A stretch of DNA of 64,000 nucleotides from Protonemura montana (Eukaryota > Arthropoda > Insecta > Plecoptera > Nemouridae), in contig OX387609.1 in NCBI GenBank assembly GCA_947568835.1, forward strand, positions 9,873,660 to 9,937,659. The letters are read 5' to 3'. Both the position numbers and the translations under genes were made by a program. Shown one piece after another: positions 28,101 to 36,440 of this stretch; the stretch's first letter is position 1, and every line of letters begins with the position of its first letter. The notes beneath the pieces were generated by a model. It was not told the origin of the DNA. It ran no database searches and saw only the letters and a list, made by a program, of their open reading frames with translations.

Positions 28101-30385
28101 GCTATAGCCGGCCATCGCCTTGGCAACCGGCCTGTCGTTGTCTCCGTCGAACCGAGCGGCAAACTCGTCGGCCATCTCGGCTGGCATCAGCTTGCCGATG
28201 AAACCCTGGCGCTCAGCGTCGCTCATGCCCGTCACCGTGGCGATACAGCGAGTGGCAAGCCTGTAGGGAATCAGGACGTTTAAACTAGGCCGAACTCATT
28301 CTAGGATAGCATTCTTCGTTGCAAAAACAAATATTGGGTAAAGCAGATTCAATGGTAGATTCAACGTTTGGTAACCATGGATGCTGAGATCGCTTGACAG
28401 AACTTCTCAATTGTGCTATCTTATTTTACCAAGGGTATATCATGGCCTAGCATAGGAGGTTCAATGGTAGATTCAACGTTTGGTAACCATGGAGATGCTG
28501 AGATCGCCTGACAGAGCTTCTCAATTCTGCTATCTTATTTTACCACGGGTATATCATAGCCTAGCATAGGAGGTTCAATGTTTACCATTTGATTTCGTGT
28601 GATTGTGATTGTTCCAGGAAGGCTTTCAAGAGCGGCGACCATTCTTCATTTGATCGGAAGTGATCTCCGGCAGCTCGAAGGAACTTGTGCGCAGCCATGA
28701 GCACGTGTGCGATGATACTTCGGTCATGGGCGGACAAGGACTTCTGAGCGAATTTGCCTGCAAGTTCCGGCAGGCAAAAACCTTTCCAGCCGAAGTATTT
28801 TGTGGAAAACCTTGAAAGAAATGGATTTGTTAACTAGTCACAAAAAAAAACAATCTTTCAAAATGAGTAGCAGAACTATTTTTCAAATATTACAATGTAT
28901 CTTAATTATTTTTTTCTATCTGCCTATCGATTTAGATTCTAGACAGCAGTGAGCGAATCGCCTTGGTTACAGTGCTTGCCATCTACATGCCCTACATGGC
29001 GTCACACTCACGGGAAACTGCAGTTTGATTTTAATGCACATTTTCTGTTCTGGGCAAAACATTAATTGTAGTACCGGTTTCTAATGATTTCATAGTAATC
29101 ATCCAGTATGAAACTTTTAAAATATCGATAGGTTTGTTGATGTTTGACTGAAATTTCCAGTGGTTTCGTTGACAAACATTTTACCCAAAAGCGATATGAC
29201 TTTTTCAATATTACAGTTGTTTACAAAAGCTAATTGTTTCGTTTGTTTTTTAACAATAGTCACACAATCGCACTCACGACAATGAATGTGTCTATGACAG
29301 TGTTTTGAATTCGTCTCCGTGGCGTCATGAGGTTGACAATAAAATCGTAGTTAAAAAATTGACATAACCATAACAACAAACTGATTATTTGACACCTTTT
29401 TATTTTCAAATATTTAACCGGTTTGACGCTGTATTGCTCGAAGACCGGCGTGGCTGTTAGCCAAAATCATTCACCCAAAGAAACCTCTGGAGAGCTGTTG
29501 CTCTCAAATGGGAATACAAAAAATGCAACCGATATAGATAGGTTCATCCTTCACAAAGTATTACAGAAAATCCATTACATAAATTACTCACTAATAAAAT
29601 CTAGTGCAGAACGGCATATAATCAATAAAGAAGTTCGTGGGAAATCCATTTTAAGGAAGTTGAGTATGATTTCTTGTAGAGATTAAAACTTTAGGCACGT
29701 TGACCCTTTCAATCTGATGATCTTATTGCAAGGTTTTACTTATTTACTACAGGTAGTCTTTAAGTGTTATACCTCAAGCCCCGAAGTCTTAACCTTGATA
29801 AACTTGTACTGTTTAATAGATCATAGCACGATCTCTCAACCCTACCAGTAGTAAATGATCCGACACAACCAGCTCAGTCTTACCTGATTGCGTCAGGATG
29901 GAATGTAACAAGATTTCCGAGTGCAATCATCGCACTCTCTTTCCCATCTTTTTTCTTTTTCACACTCTCTTTCCGACTGCTGAATAACGTCAACAGTTGC
30001 AGAACGAGCTGTGGAAAACATCGGGCCACTGCTACGGCACATGCTGGCTTTACAATAAGCCTAGCTAGTTGTAGCAAGACTTCTGTGATTTCTTTATCAG
30101 ATAACTAGAAAAAAGAAAAGAACACAAAAAAGTTAGTTTTAAATCGTATCTACGAGCAATTACAGTTTAAAAAGTTACATCCACATCCACATGCACTAAA
30201 TGCACCTAGTTTTGCCTAGGTTGCCAGGCACATATCCACAACTGTACAGTCTCTAATTTCCGAGAGTCGTGTTGAATTCTCTAAAAACTTACTTCGTCAT
30301 CTTTAAGGTATATATCAAATTTGTCTCGATACACTTTTCCTTCGTGGGACAAACGTACTAATCCCAATTTTAGTACTTTAGACAT
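6853..30385 (-). CDS. MDN1: Midasin (MDN1/Rea1), N-terminal 35 exons, 3' part off the window
   Basis: Midasin is the giant dynein-like AAA+ ATPase that strips assembly factors from pre-60S ribosomes in the nucleolus and nucleoplasm. Exons from 5' to 3': 30293-30385, 29884-30104, 28586-28810, 28023-28260, 27363-27504, 26949-27243, 26403-26520, 25683-25893, 24812-24977, 24384-24549, 23849-24010, 23234-23462, 22443-22656, 21698-21824, 20926-21131, 20275-20416, 19623-19706, 18769-18952, 18320-18458, 17274-17463, 16316-16464, 15876-15985, 15089-15211, 14415-14614, 13670-13942, 12943-13114, 12289-12448, 11511-11647, 10942-11147, 10593-10715, 9952-10146, 9100-9249, 8493-8681, 7889-8104, 6853-7182. 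All junctions are GT-AG, the phases agree, and the total is 6,285 nt (2,095 codons) with no stop. Six Walker A motifs occur in midasin order. Full-length midasins run to about 5,000 residues, so the stalk, acidic region and MIDAS domain are missing here. The ATG at 30385 is the only one that starts this frame near the N terminus. Confidence 0.95.
7600..7730 (-). repeat. tRNA-derived SINE in MDN1 intron 34
   Basis: Read on the minus strand, this has a tRNA-like head: CCCGGGTAGCATAGTTGGTAGAGC (box A region, split here by its mispairs) and a box B-like GGTTTGTACCC. It cannot fold into an intact tRNA. Flanking sequence such as CAAAGCTGGAATCTGT is shared with the copy at 16820-16930, which marks it as a SINE family rather than a tRNA gene. 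Confidence 0.6.
8731..8831. repeat. Short foldback element (family E) in MDN1 intron 32
   Basis: Two nearly perfect 37-bp inverted arms (8731-8767 and 8795-8831), centred on TTTTGAATGCTAAG / CTTAGCATTCAAAA, are separated by a 27-bp loop. Related foldbacks lie at 13245-13367 and 50592-50974, with a partial copy at 22890-22990. Confidence 0.75.
10370..10512 (-). repeat. Interspersed repeat family D, inverted copy
   Basis: The segment around CTATGCTAGGCCATGATATA is the reverse complement of the tandem pair at 28348-28580 and includes matching GAAGCTCTGTCAGG blocks. It is non-coding and lies in MDN1 intron 30. Confidence 0.6.
11160..11490 (-). repeat. 68-bp minisatellite (family A SINE-derived) filling MDN1 intron 28
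   Basis: Exact spacing of the motif GACACACTGTGTTGG at 11242, 11310, 11378 and (as GATACACTGTGTTGG) 11446 gives a 68-bp period and about 3.5 copies. The array plus its flanks fill nearly all of the 363-bp intron 11148-11510. Long open frames through it only reflect the repeat. The same unit, in the same orientation relative to transcription, occurs at 47690-48140 in the cuticle gene. Confidence 0.92.
11511..15211 (-). other. MDN1 exons 23-28: AAA4 module
   Basis: Walker A GETGCGKT is in exon 24 with NCHMHSESTDFLGGLRPVR. Walker B FFLADEISLADDSVLERLN and TMNPGGDYGKKE are in exon 25, and LRNRFTEIWC is in exon 26. Exon 28, before AAA5, is the weakest match. It is held by splice phase and by the Phe-Gly-Phe-Ser-Pro-Phe context leading into exon 29. 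Confidence 0.9.
13245..13367. repeat. Short foldback element (family E) in MDN1 intron 25
   Basis: The inverted arms at 13245-13283 and 13330-13367 share the core TTTTTGAATGCTA with a short AT-rich loop. The sequence past the right arm (CATGAGTCTAAAGACC) matches that after the copies at 8731 and 50592, so part of the element lies outside the hairpin. Confidence 0.7.
16815..16930 (-). repeat. tRNA-derived SINE in MDN1 intron 20
   Basis: On the minus strand there is a box A-like TGACTCAGTTGTTGG and a good box B, GGTTCCAATCC. They are preceded by CACAAGGCTGGAAACTGTCT, which matches the copy near 7690. Arm pairing is too poor for a functional tRNA. Confidence 0.6.
17920..17975 (-). repeat. Family A SINE tail fragment
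   Basis: The segment GACGCACTATTTTGACA and CACTGGTCTAATG matches the ends of family A copies at 21400 and 38325. Similar fragments lie at 19490-19520 and 27275-27350. All are in MDN1 introns and non-coding. Confidence 0.55.
19248..19452. repeat. 41-bp tandem repeat, five copies, in MDN1 intron 17
   Basis: Units begin GATCAGCTGGCTG at 19248, 19289, 19330, 19371 and 19412, an exact 41-bp period. They differ from each other by only a few substitutions, which indicates recent amplification. Confidence 0.95.
20610..20775. repeat. SINE-like repeat fragment
   Basis: The segment CAGATTTTCAGGGGTTGTT also occurs at the left edge of the window (about 15-33). The end TGTGCAACCAACCTGGGGT resembles the tRNA-like SINE near 7610. 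It sits in MDN1 intron 15. Confidence 0.5.
21395..21640 (-). repeat. Family A SINE body in MDN1 intron 14
   Basis: Read on the minus strand it runs CGACAGCATGAATTTGTGG, then TGGTCCCCTTGGTGCT, then the tail ATTAGACC-like block. Copies at 36190-36440, 38325-38575 and 55395-55630 align over about 240 bp. The block GGACAGGAGTAGGCTACG links it to the 68-bp minisatellite unit. Confidence 0.75.
22811..22880. repeat. 10-bp tandem repeat (AACACTAAAA type)
   Basis: About six copies of a 10-bp unit containing CACTAAAAAA, with a decayed last copy. It sits next to a partial family E foldback (GGGTTTTGAATGCTTAG, near 22900) in MDN1 intron 12. Confidence 0.9.
24812..27504 (-). other. MDN1 exons 5-9: AAA1 module
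   Basis: Walker A is GPVGCGKT in exon 5 (about residue 289). The Walker B region reads HWLLLEDIDAAS in exon 6, with Glu-Asp where the other modules have Asp-Glu; this is known for midasin AAA1. Before it is the conserved TDAPGEFAWTPGVL segment. Exons 7-9 encode the small helical subdomain, with no obvious arginine-finger Arg-Asn-Arg-Phe motif. Confidence 0.88.
28023..30385 (-). other. MDN1 exons 1-4: N-terminal helical domain (residues 1-259)
   Basis: These four exons encode a Leu-rich helical region before the first AAA module, at the position of the midasin N-terminal domain that contacts pre-60S partners. It has a Lys-rich stretch (SVKKKKDGK) near residues 80-90. This is the least conserved part of the protein, so exon 1 and the start codon are less certain than the AAA exons, although the splice phases (0, 2, 2, 0) are consistent. 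Confidence 0.75.
28348..28580. repeat. Tandem pair of 112-bp repeat (family D)
   Basis: The motif GGTAGATTCAACGTTTGG starts at 28354 and 28466, a 112-bp period. Both units end in CATAGGAGGTTCAATG. A single inverted copy is at 10370-10512. It lies in MDN1 intron 3, ending at the exon 3 donor site. Confidence 0.85.
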
Positions 30386-31003
30386 GTTAAACTACGACGT
30401 TGAACATGTGCTCGGATAGGTTGAGTCAAGTCAAAGTGAACAGGTTGGAGTGCGTTCGAAAAGGATGCACCCGCGAACACGATGTGAGCGGATCTACACA
30501 GACTGAAGGTATTGCTCACGGTCAATAAATAAGTACCCTTGTAGAGGCTACACAAGACATAACCACGTGACACATTTTGATGCGAAACCTCTGTTCAAAC
30601 TCTGTACAAGCAAGAATCACTCTCACAGTCGATCTACGTAAACACAAACACATAAATAGTTTTTCTAATGTTATTAAAGCATATGAATTATATTTGATGA
30701 CTTATCAAACTATCAAACACTGATTATATTAAGTTGCACAGTAAAAATGTATAATCCCAAAGCTATTTGATTGGGATACCTACCTGGTTGAAAAGCTATT
30801 TGCTGCGTTTTTGCCTTTTGGTGCTTATAAAACTGAGGACTTCTGTGTCTTCCACTCCCTTCCACTTCCATTTCCTTTGTATTTGAAGCAGTATTTTGTG
30901 TGAGCTAGAAGTACCATGTTTATTCAAATGAGCTCTGGTTTGTTCAGATTTCTAATTCAGATACTAATTTCCAAGCAATTACCTTACGTGGCTATTTTTT
31001 TTT
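30386..31003. other. MDN1 upstream region
   Basis: This sequence lies immediately 5' of the MDN1 start codon on the minus strand. I see no clear TATA box and no other gene. It probably contains the MDN1 promoter and 5' UTR, interrupted on its far side by a LINE insertion. Confidence 0.4.
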
Positions 31004-31999
31004 AGATCGCAAGATAAAGTTGTATTATCGGAAGAATGGGAAAATGAAGGGATAGGGCTGCCACAAGGTTCCACTGCATCGCCGCTACTATTTCTGTTTT
31101 TTACAAATGACATGCCAAAATTTGTGAAAGAGGGAAGCCTAACATTGTTTGCCGATGACACGACGCATCTATTTACGGCAAATAAGAGGGAAGAGGTATG
31201 GACTAAAGCGAGCCTAGGAGTACAACAGTTAGAAGAATGGTGCCGGAAAAACGAACTATTCCTTAATAAAGAAAAGACCCTGATGATGCAGTTCGAATCA
31301 AGAAAAGGCAAGATTGTGACCAGTCCACTGGTGAGGCTTGAACACACCAGCATTGCTGACTGCAACGAAACAAAATTTTTAGATGTAATAATTGATAGAA
31401 ATTTGGACTGGGCTAGGCAAATAAATCAAGTGTGTAAAAAGATAGCATCGGGATGTTTACTTTTAAAAAAACTTTCAAGTCTAGTCAGCGAAAGCACCTT
31501 GAGACTGGTGTACTTTGCGTACATACAGTCCCATATTATGTATGCAATAATTGTTTGGGGTGGGTCAGGTAACTGTAAACGACTGTTTTCTCTGCAGAAA
31601 AAGGCGCTGAGAGTTATGGCAAAAGCGAGTCATAACCCTTGCGCGGAGATTTTTTATAAAGATACGACAAAGCCTCTGTTCAAATATTTTAAAATTATGA
31701 CATTGCCTTCTTCATACATGTACTTTACAATTATATATGTCTTAGAATGGTCTAAAATTGAGGTGGAAACAAAAAGGAATTATAATACTAGAAATAGAGA
31801 TCATCTGAGGGAAGAAAGCCACCATCTTCAGTTATTTAAAAAAAGACCAAGCTATGCAGGAAACAAATTTTTTAATTGCTTGCCTAAAGATTTAAAAGAA
31901 TTGAAAAGTAAGACTAATTTTAAAGACTTCCTGAAGACATATTTTATTGAAAACTGTTTTTATTCAAGTACAGATATTTTAAATGGAAAGGCAAAATAA
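31004..31999 (+). pseudogene. LINE reverse transcriptase, C-terminal part
   Basis: The frame is open for about 330 codons and ends in TAA. It holds reverse transcriptase motif 4 GLPQGSTASPLLFLFF and the catalytic FADDT (motif 5, about residue 48). Beyond these are the thumb region and a C-terminal segment with RNRDHLREESH, as in arthropod Jockey/CR1-type elements. The fingers, the first catalytic Asp and the endonuclease are missing, so it cannot be active alone. The reading frame is intact from the truncation point to the stop, which suggests a young copy. Which LINE clade it belongs to is not settled. Confidence 0.85.
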
Positions 32000-32110
32000 A
32001 ATGTAAATACAAAATAAGTGTAGTTGACAATTGTCCATATTCTATGTATAGAATCTAATGACAAATAAAGAATTTATTTATTTATTTATTTATTTATTTT
32101 TTTTTTTTTT
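31004..32110 (+). mobile_element. 5'-truncated non-LTR retrotransposon (LINE)
   Basis: The body encodes the C-terminal half of a LINE reverse transcriptase and ends at an AATAAAG signal followed by (TTTA)n and a T-rich tract at about 32065-32111. The 5' end breaks inside the reverse transcriptase domain next to a T tract. Clear target duplications are not visible. It separates MDN1 from PSMG4. Confidence 0.85.
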
Positions 32111-32506
32111 GTCACTTGTTGGCATGGAGAGTGCCTAAAAGCTTGATTTGAGAAAGGAAATGGAAAATGAAATAGTTTTATCTATAAATCGATGATTTTT
32201 GCGGTGAAAGATGATCTCGCTGTTTCAGTTTGAACCAGAAAAACTGGCCCACATTTTCCTGTGATCTCATGCTATGGTTTATAAAATTCACCTGGATTTT
32301 ATGTGGTTTCATTTTCTGTAAGTGGTCTGTGACATATATAATGCTTAGTGATCCCTTTCTTTAGGCATAAAGTGCAGTCTTGGATTTTTTAAATAATTGG
32401 CGGTGCAGTGTACGCATGTAGTCTCTTCAAGGGTACTTTTATATCCGCCATGTTCAATGATATGCTGATAGTTGGGGTACGCTAAAAGTCAACACGTGCT
32501 AGCAAA

Positions 32507-32929
32507 ATGACAGCGGAAGGTGGAAGCTTACACACTCCTTTGAGGAAAGAAAAAGCTAAAATCGAGTATGTTACGTCGAATATTGAACAGCACACATTCA
32601 CTACGATGAGTGGTGATTGTGGCATCATTTTCCTAGTGCTTAAAATGGAAAAGAGTGTATTTATATGGATCGGTTCACGGATTGATCCTAGCTTTGCAGA
32701 TCTTTCTTTGGCTATGAAATCAAACTATGACAAATTACCACTGCGTGCAAGACTAATGAGGGGTTCATGCGAAAACGTTTCTTCAAATTTGTCAGTCAAG
32801 TTATCGAAAAAACTGGGAATCACAGTCTACGTCAGCGTTAATCTCCCTTCTGAAGACCGCATCGTCATTGAAAACGTTGAAAAACGACTTCAAGAAGAAA
32901 TTAAAATTAATCCACAGAAATTCGTATGA
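32507..32929 (+). CDS. PSMG4: Proteasome assembly chaperone 4 (PAC4-like)
   Basis: The product is a 140-residue single-exon protein. PAC4 pairs with PAC3 and helps assemble the alpha ring of the 20S proteasome in the cytosol. The match covers the whole family domain: MEKSVFIWIG (a beta strand followed by WIG, as in LFLWVG of vertebrate PAC4), then LSLAMKSNYD, then SSNLSVKLSKKLGITVYVSVNL, and the family's C-terminal VEKRLQEEIKINPQKF, which ends close to the stop. The length fits, since human PAC4 is about 123 residues. The ATG follows AGCAAA, and an upstream in-frame alternative is not needed. Many animals have introns here, so it may be a retrocopy, but the frame is fully intact and a poly(A) signal lies at 33220. 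It is divergent to MDN1. Confidence 0.85.
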   Translation: MTAEGGSLHTPLRKEKAKIEYVTSNIEQHTFTTMSGDCGIIFLVLKMEKSVFIWIGSRIDPSFADLSLAMKSNYDKLPLRARLMRGSCENVSSNLSVKLSKKLGITVYVSVNLPSEDRIVIENVEKRLQEEIKINPQKFV

Positions 32930-33219
32930 TTACCTAGGGTGTCAAGACAGTTTGAGGATAATCTGCTCAGTGGCCTAACCACAGTTCATGCTGCTCAGGA
33001 TGAAAATTTTCACCAACAATTTTCACGGCACAAAATTGACATTGGAAAAATCAACGGCCGTACTTGTTGAGCTTTCCATAAGACTCAGTATGCTGGAAAA
33101 CACGAGAGGGTGGAGTGAACCTTTTGTATCACAACCAACCCACACATCACAACAAAAATATATGTGCTCAACTTTGTTGTTAAACTGCTATGTGGATTGT
33201 TACTGTGCAATGCACTCAT

Positions 33220-33225
33220 AATAAA
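33220..33225 (+). terminator. Poly(A) signal for PSMG4
   Basis: AATAAA lies 291 bp after the stop codon, followed by a second AATAAAT-like run. Confidence 0.6.
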
Positions 33226-33562
33226 TAAATCACAATGTAAACCCAAGCAACTCAATCTCCATTCAAACATACATTTCAAAAAGAATGTGCTGATCCAATT
33301 TACCTCTGACCTTTGTTGATTCCTCATATACCTAGCTATATTTTAACTAGATTTAAATGACATTAAAAAAAAATTAATATTAATTAAACTGTAACGTCAC
33401 AATTGGTTTTCAGGTGCAAAATAAACCTAGCCTGTCTAACCTAGCCTGAACTAGCCTGTCTAAAGATCATTGAGAGTTTTATGAACCATTTTCCACTGCC
33501 ACAATTCTAAAAAAATTGTTTATCGAAAGTCAAAAAGGTAGAAATGAGAAACGGTTGCACCA
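33226..33562. other. Short intergenic stretch
   Basis: No gene or clear repeat is visible, apart from tandem-like TAGCCTGTCTAACCTAGCCTG near 33430 (given here only as a 5-bp-rich patch). Confidence 0.4.
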
Positions 33563-34475
33563 TTAATAATTTATTTATTTGAGAAAACAGCTTAGGAACT
33601 ACAAAACATTCCGGTGGCCGCTAGTCAGCACAGGAGAACACTGTACAATAAATAGGAGAATAATATAATAAGTAATAATACAATAGTACATAAATACATA
33701 GTAGAATAAGAATAATAAAAGATTTAGTATGTAATAGTTAATGATACTAGTTTGAGTCATAATCACTCTCGTTGATCATGTTGTTGAGTACCGTCAAGCT
33801 TGGTGGGAAAGTAGACATCTTCCCCTGGGGGAGGCTATTCCAGTGCCGGATAGTAGTGCCCAGGAAAGAGCATCTGCCAGTGTCAGTCCTGTACCGGGGG
33901 AGGAAAAGCTCTGCCGAGGAAAGTTGCTGGGGTAACCATCTCAGCAATGGCACTCCAGGCGGAAAAACCTGCCAGGGTCTTGTAAAGACAGCGGAGGGAA
34001 GCCATTTGTCGGCGCCGCCGCAGTGAGTCTCATTTTAAATTTTTTTTAATGCAGCTGATACTGGTAGTTGGTTCCTTCTTTGTCTTGCACCAGCGGCGAT
34101 GGGCATTTCTGGCATACTGAGCAGCCTTGTTTTGGATGCCTTCAAGACGACTCCTAAAGATTTCTTATGTGGATTCCAAACTGTGCTACAGTACTCGAGT
34201 AGAGGACGGATGAGACACTTATAGGCATGCTCCTTTGTTGCTGGTAGGCTGCCTTGAAGATTTCTCATAACAAAGTGCAGTTTTCTTTTAGCATTTGACT
34301 CAATAATATTCAAATGGTTATTCCATGACAGATTTGAATGAATGTTGACTCCGAGATATTTGTAGGTATCAGATTTGTTTAGAGGGAGACCATTTAGGGA
34401 GTAAACAGTATAAATTTTGAATTTGCTTTTAGAGAAACTGATAACGCAGGTTTTTTCCTCGTTGAGTTTCATGCG
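33563..34475 (-). mobile_element. Degenerate LINE 3' end
   Basis: Two minus-strand reading frames (34035-34472, then 33747-33953) encode successive C-terminal parts of a LINE reverse transcriptase ORF separated by a frameshift. The first has SDTYKYLGVNIHSNLSWNNH and the Leu-Glu-Tyr-Cys-Ser-Thr-Val-Trp motif; the second has FLGTTIRHWNSLP. The 3' end finishes in an (AAAT)n tail at about 33567-33580. The copy is 5'-truncated just after the catalytic motif and is dead. Confidence 0.85.
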
Positions 34476-36024
34476 TGAGTCACTTTTTAATTAGTGTTTT
34501 TGGATTCGAGAAACTCTTGATGTTTTCAGTTGCAGAGCAAGGTTTGAGGTAGGATTTGACTACGATACTTTATGGAAGTTTGTGATTACTGTGTGCTGCT
34601 TCTAGAACCGCTGTTTGGCAGATGTTTGAATGTGTTCCGTCCAATAGGGGACTGGACTGAATCGTACATTGGCTTTTATGGGACAAAAATATCACCGAGA
34701 AACTTGGTTATTCCAAAATATTTACTGAATTTGATGTCCAGCGACCCTAATTAAACTCAGAATTTCGCAAAGAATCAAAAAATATTATTTATAATTAATA
34801 TGATCAATATTTTTAGATGAAATATGATTTAAATTGCAAACGCTTGCAATGCGCGGGTTATAGTGTTGAAAATAATAAAATGATCAATATTTTTTATGAT
34901 ATTATATATGATCAATATTAAGAGAGCGGCGATGTAGCTCAGAAGTACCGACAAAAGCTGGCTTTTTAGACGCAATTATAAAATGTGTTCATATTTTGGC
35001 CAAACATTGATGCTAATGTGCTTTGTGAATACATGAGTGTTAGAAGCATTTTTTTTTAGCCAGTAGTAAATTAATTTGCATTGTTTCACCAGCAGTTCTT
35101 TGCAAATCTTCTGCCTTTTGTTCTCCCAAAGGTTGTAAGAACTGATTGGTAGTTGTACATTCTTGTGGGTAAGCCATCTACTAACCTAGGTTACAGAAAA
35201 CATGAAGGGCACATTCTGGGTGAACATAATTTTATTATTTTGTAAACAGGGATATAATTTAGGATAGAAATAGCACTCCTCTCTTTAATTTCTTTGCATC
35301 ACCAACATTGAAAAATAAATAACATAAAAACAGGCAATTGTAAAAGCAAAGAAGGTATTTGGTAATGTTTTTTTTTTTATCAGCAGCTACCAATGTAATG
35401 ACATCATTGCGATTTACTATCGTTTAATGAGGCAAGATTTCTCCAATCATTATCTTGTACAGCCATGATCCAACTTGTAAAAACTAACTCATGTTCATAT
35501 TACCATGTACTATGTTTTTTATCCTGACAATCTAATGTTAAATCTACTGTGAAATGTTGTAACTTTCTGAATAAATGTTCAAAAAAGACGTCGGTCGAAA
35601 AACTTTGAAGAGTTTACTCAAATGAATATTTTGTTCTCATCCGCACCACTTTCCCTTGTCGCCTGTTTCGCAACCCAGCTCATTGAATCACAAAACTGAT
35701 TGGAACCTTCAGAATATCAAAATCCAATAATGTTACAACACTTCGAAATAATAGTCAGTTTATTTAAAACGTACGTCAGACAAATCAAAACCAATCAGTG
35801 CCTAGCTAAATACGTATAACCGAAATTTATATATTAGTATCTTTAGGTATCTAGCTCGTTTTGGTTTTTGTTGGATTGGTTGCGTTCCAGGCGTTAGTAT
35901 TCGTTAAAGAAAATTAGCTAAAGATCAATTTTTTTATCGCAACTTACAAGTCAGTGTAGTACCAAGTCAACCGACTTAAGATCTCAGCCCAGACTAATAT
36001 ATACCAAGCATACCATTAGCCTAG
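34476..36024. other. AT-rich intergenic DNA
   Basis: No exon or repeat that I can name. The only open frames are below 65 codons and have no family resemblance. Confidence 0.4.
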
Positions 36025-36027
36025 GTG

Positions 36028-36440
36028 ATTGACGGTTTGGCGTGTTGGAAACACCGGTCCTCGTGAGTTCACCGAATTCAAGTAACACTGCGATAGATCA
36101 GGTATTGTTTGAGTGACCATCAAACACAAGTCCAGTTCAGTGTGAAAAGAGGTTGAAGGGATGAAAGTTCGTGCAACTTCACTCGCCTTGCTTATCAACG
36201 TCTCGACAGCATGGATTTGTGGAGGAATCCTGCTGTTCGCGTTTACCGTCCTTTGGAGGGGAAGTCAAACCGGTGGTCCCCTTGGTGCTCTGTGACACGA
36301 GTATGGCTACAGAATGGGAAACCCGGTCCCTCGTTCTAGGCTAGGCTATTATTATTAGGTTCATCATCATCCTCATCATCATCATCACCCACTCATTCAT
36401 CTTCGACAATTGAGTGCCACGGAGACCTCATGTTGCGTCG
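36028..36440 (+). repeat. SINE with 5S-rRNA-like head and family A body
   Basis: The head at about 36030-36125 has CCTCGTGAGTTCACCGAATTC, AAGTAACACTGCGA and GTTTGAGTGACCATC, in the order and spacing of the 5S rRNA internal promoter. The body, from CTTGCTTATCAACG (about 36189), follows with TTGTGGAGGAATCCTG. The tail has TGCGTCGTTAAAC, which recurs at the end of the copy at 38325. This is the only copy in the window showing both parts in order. Confidence 0.6.
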
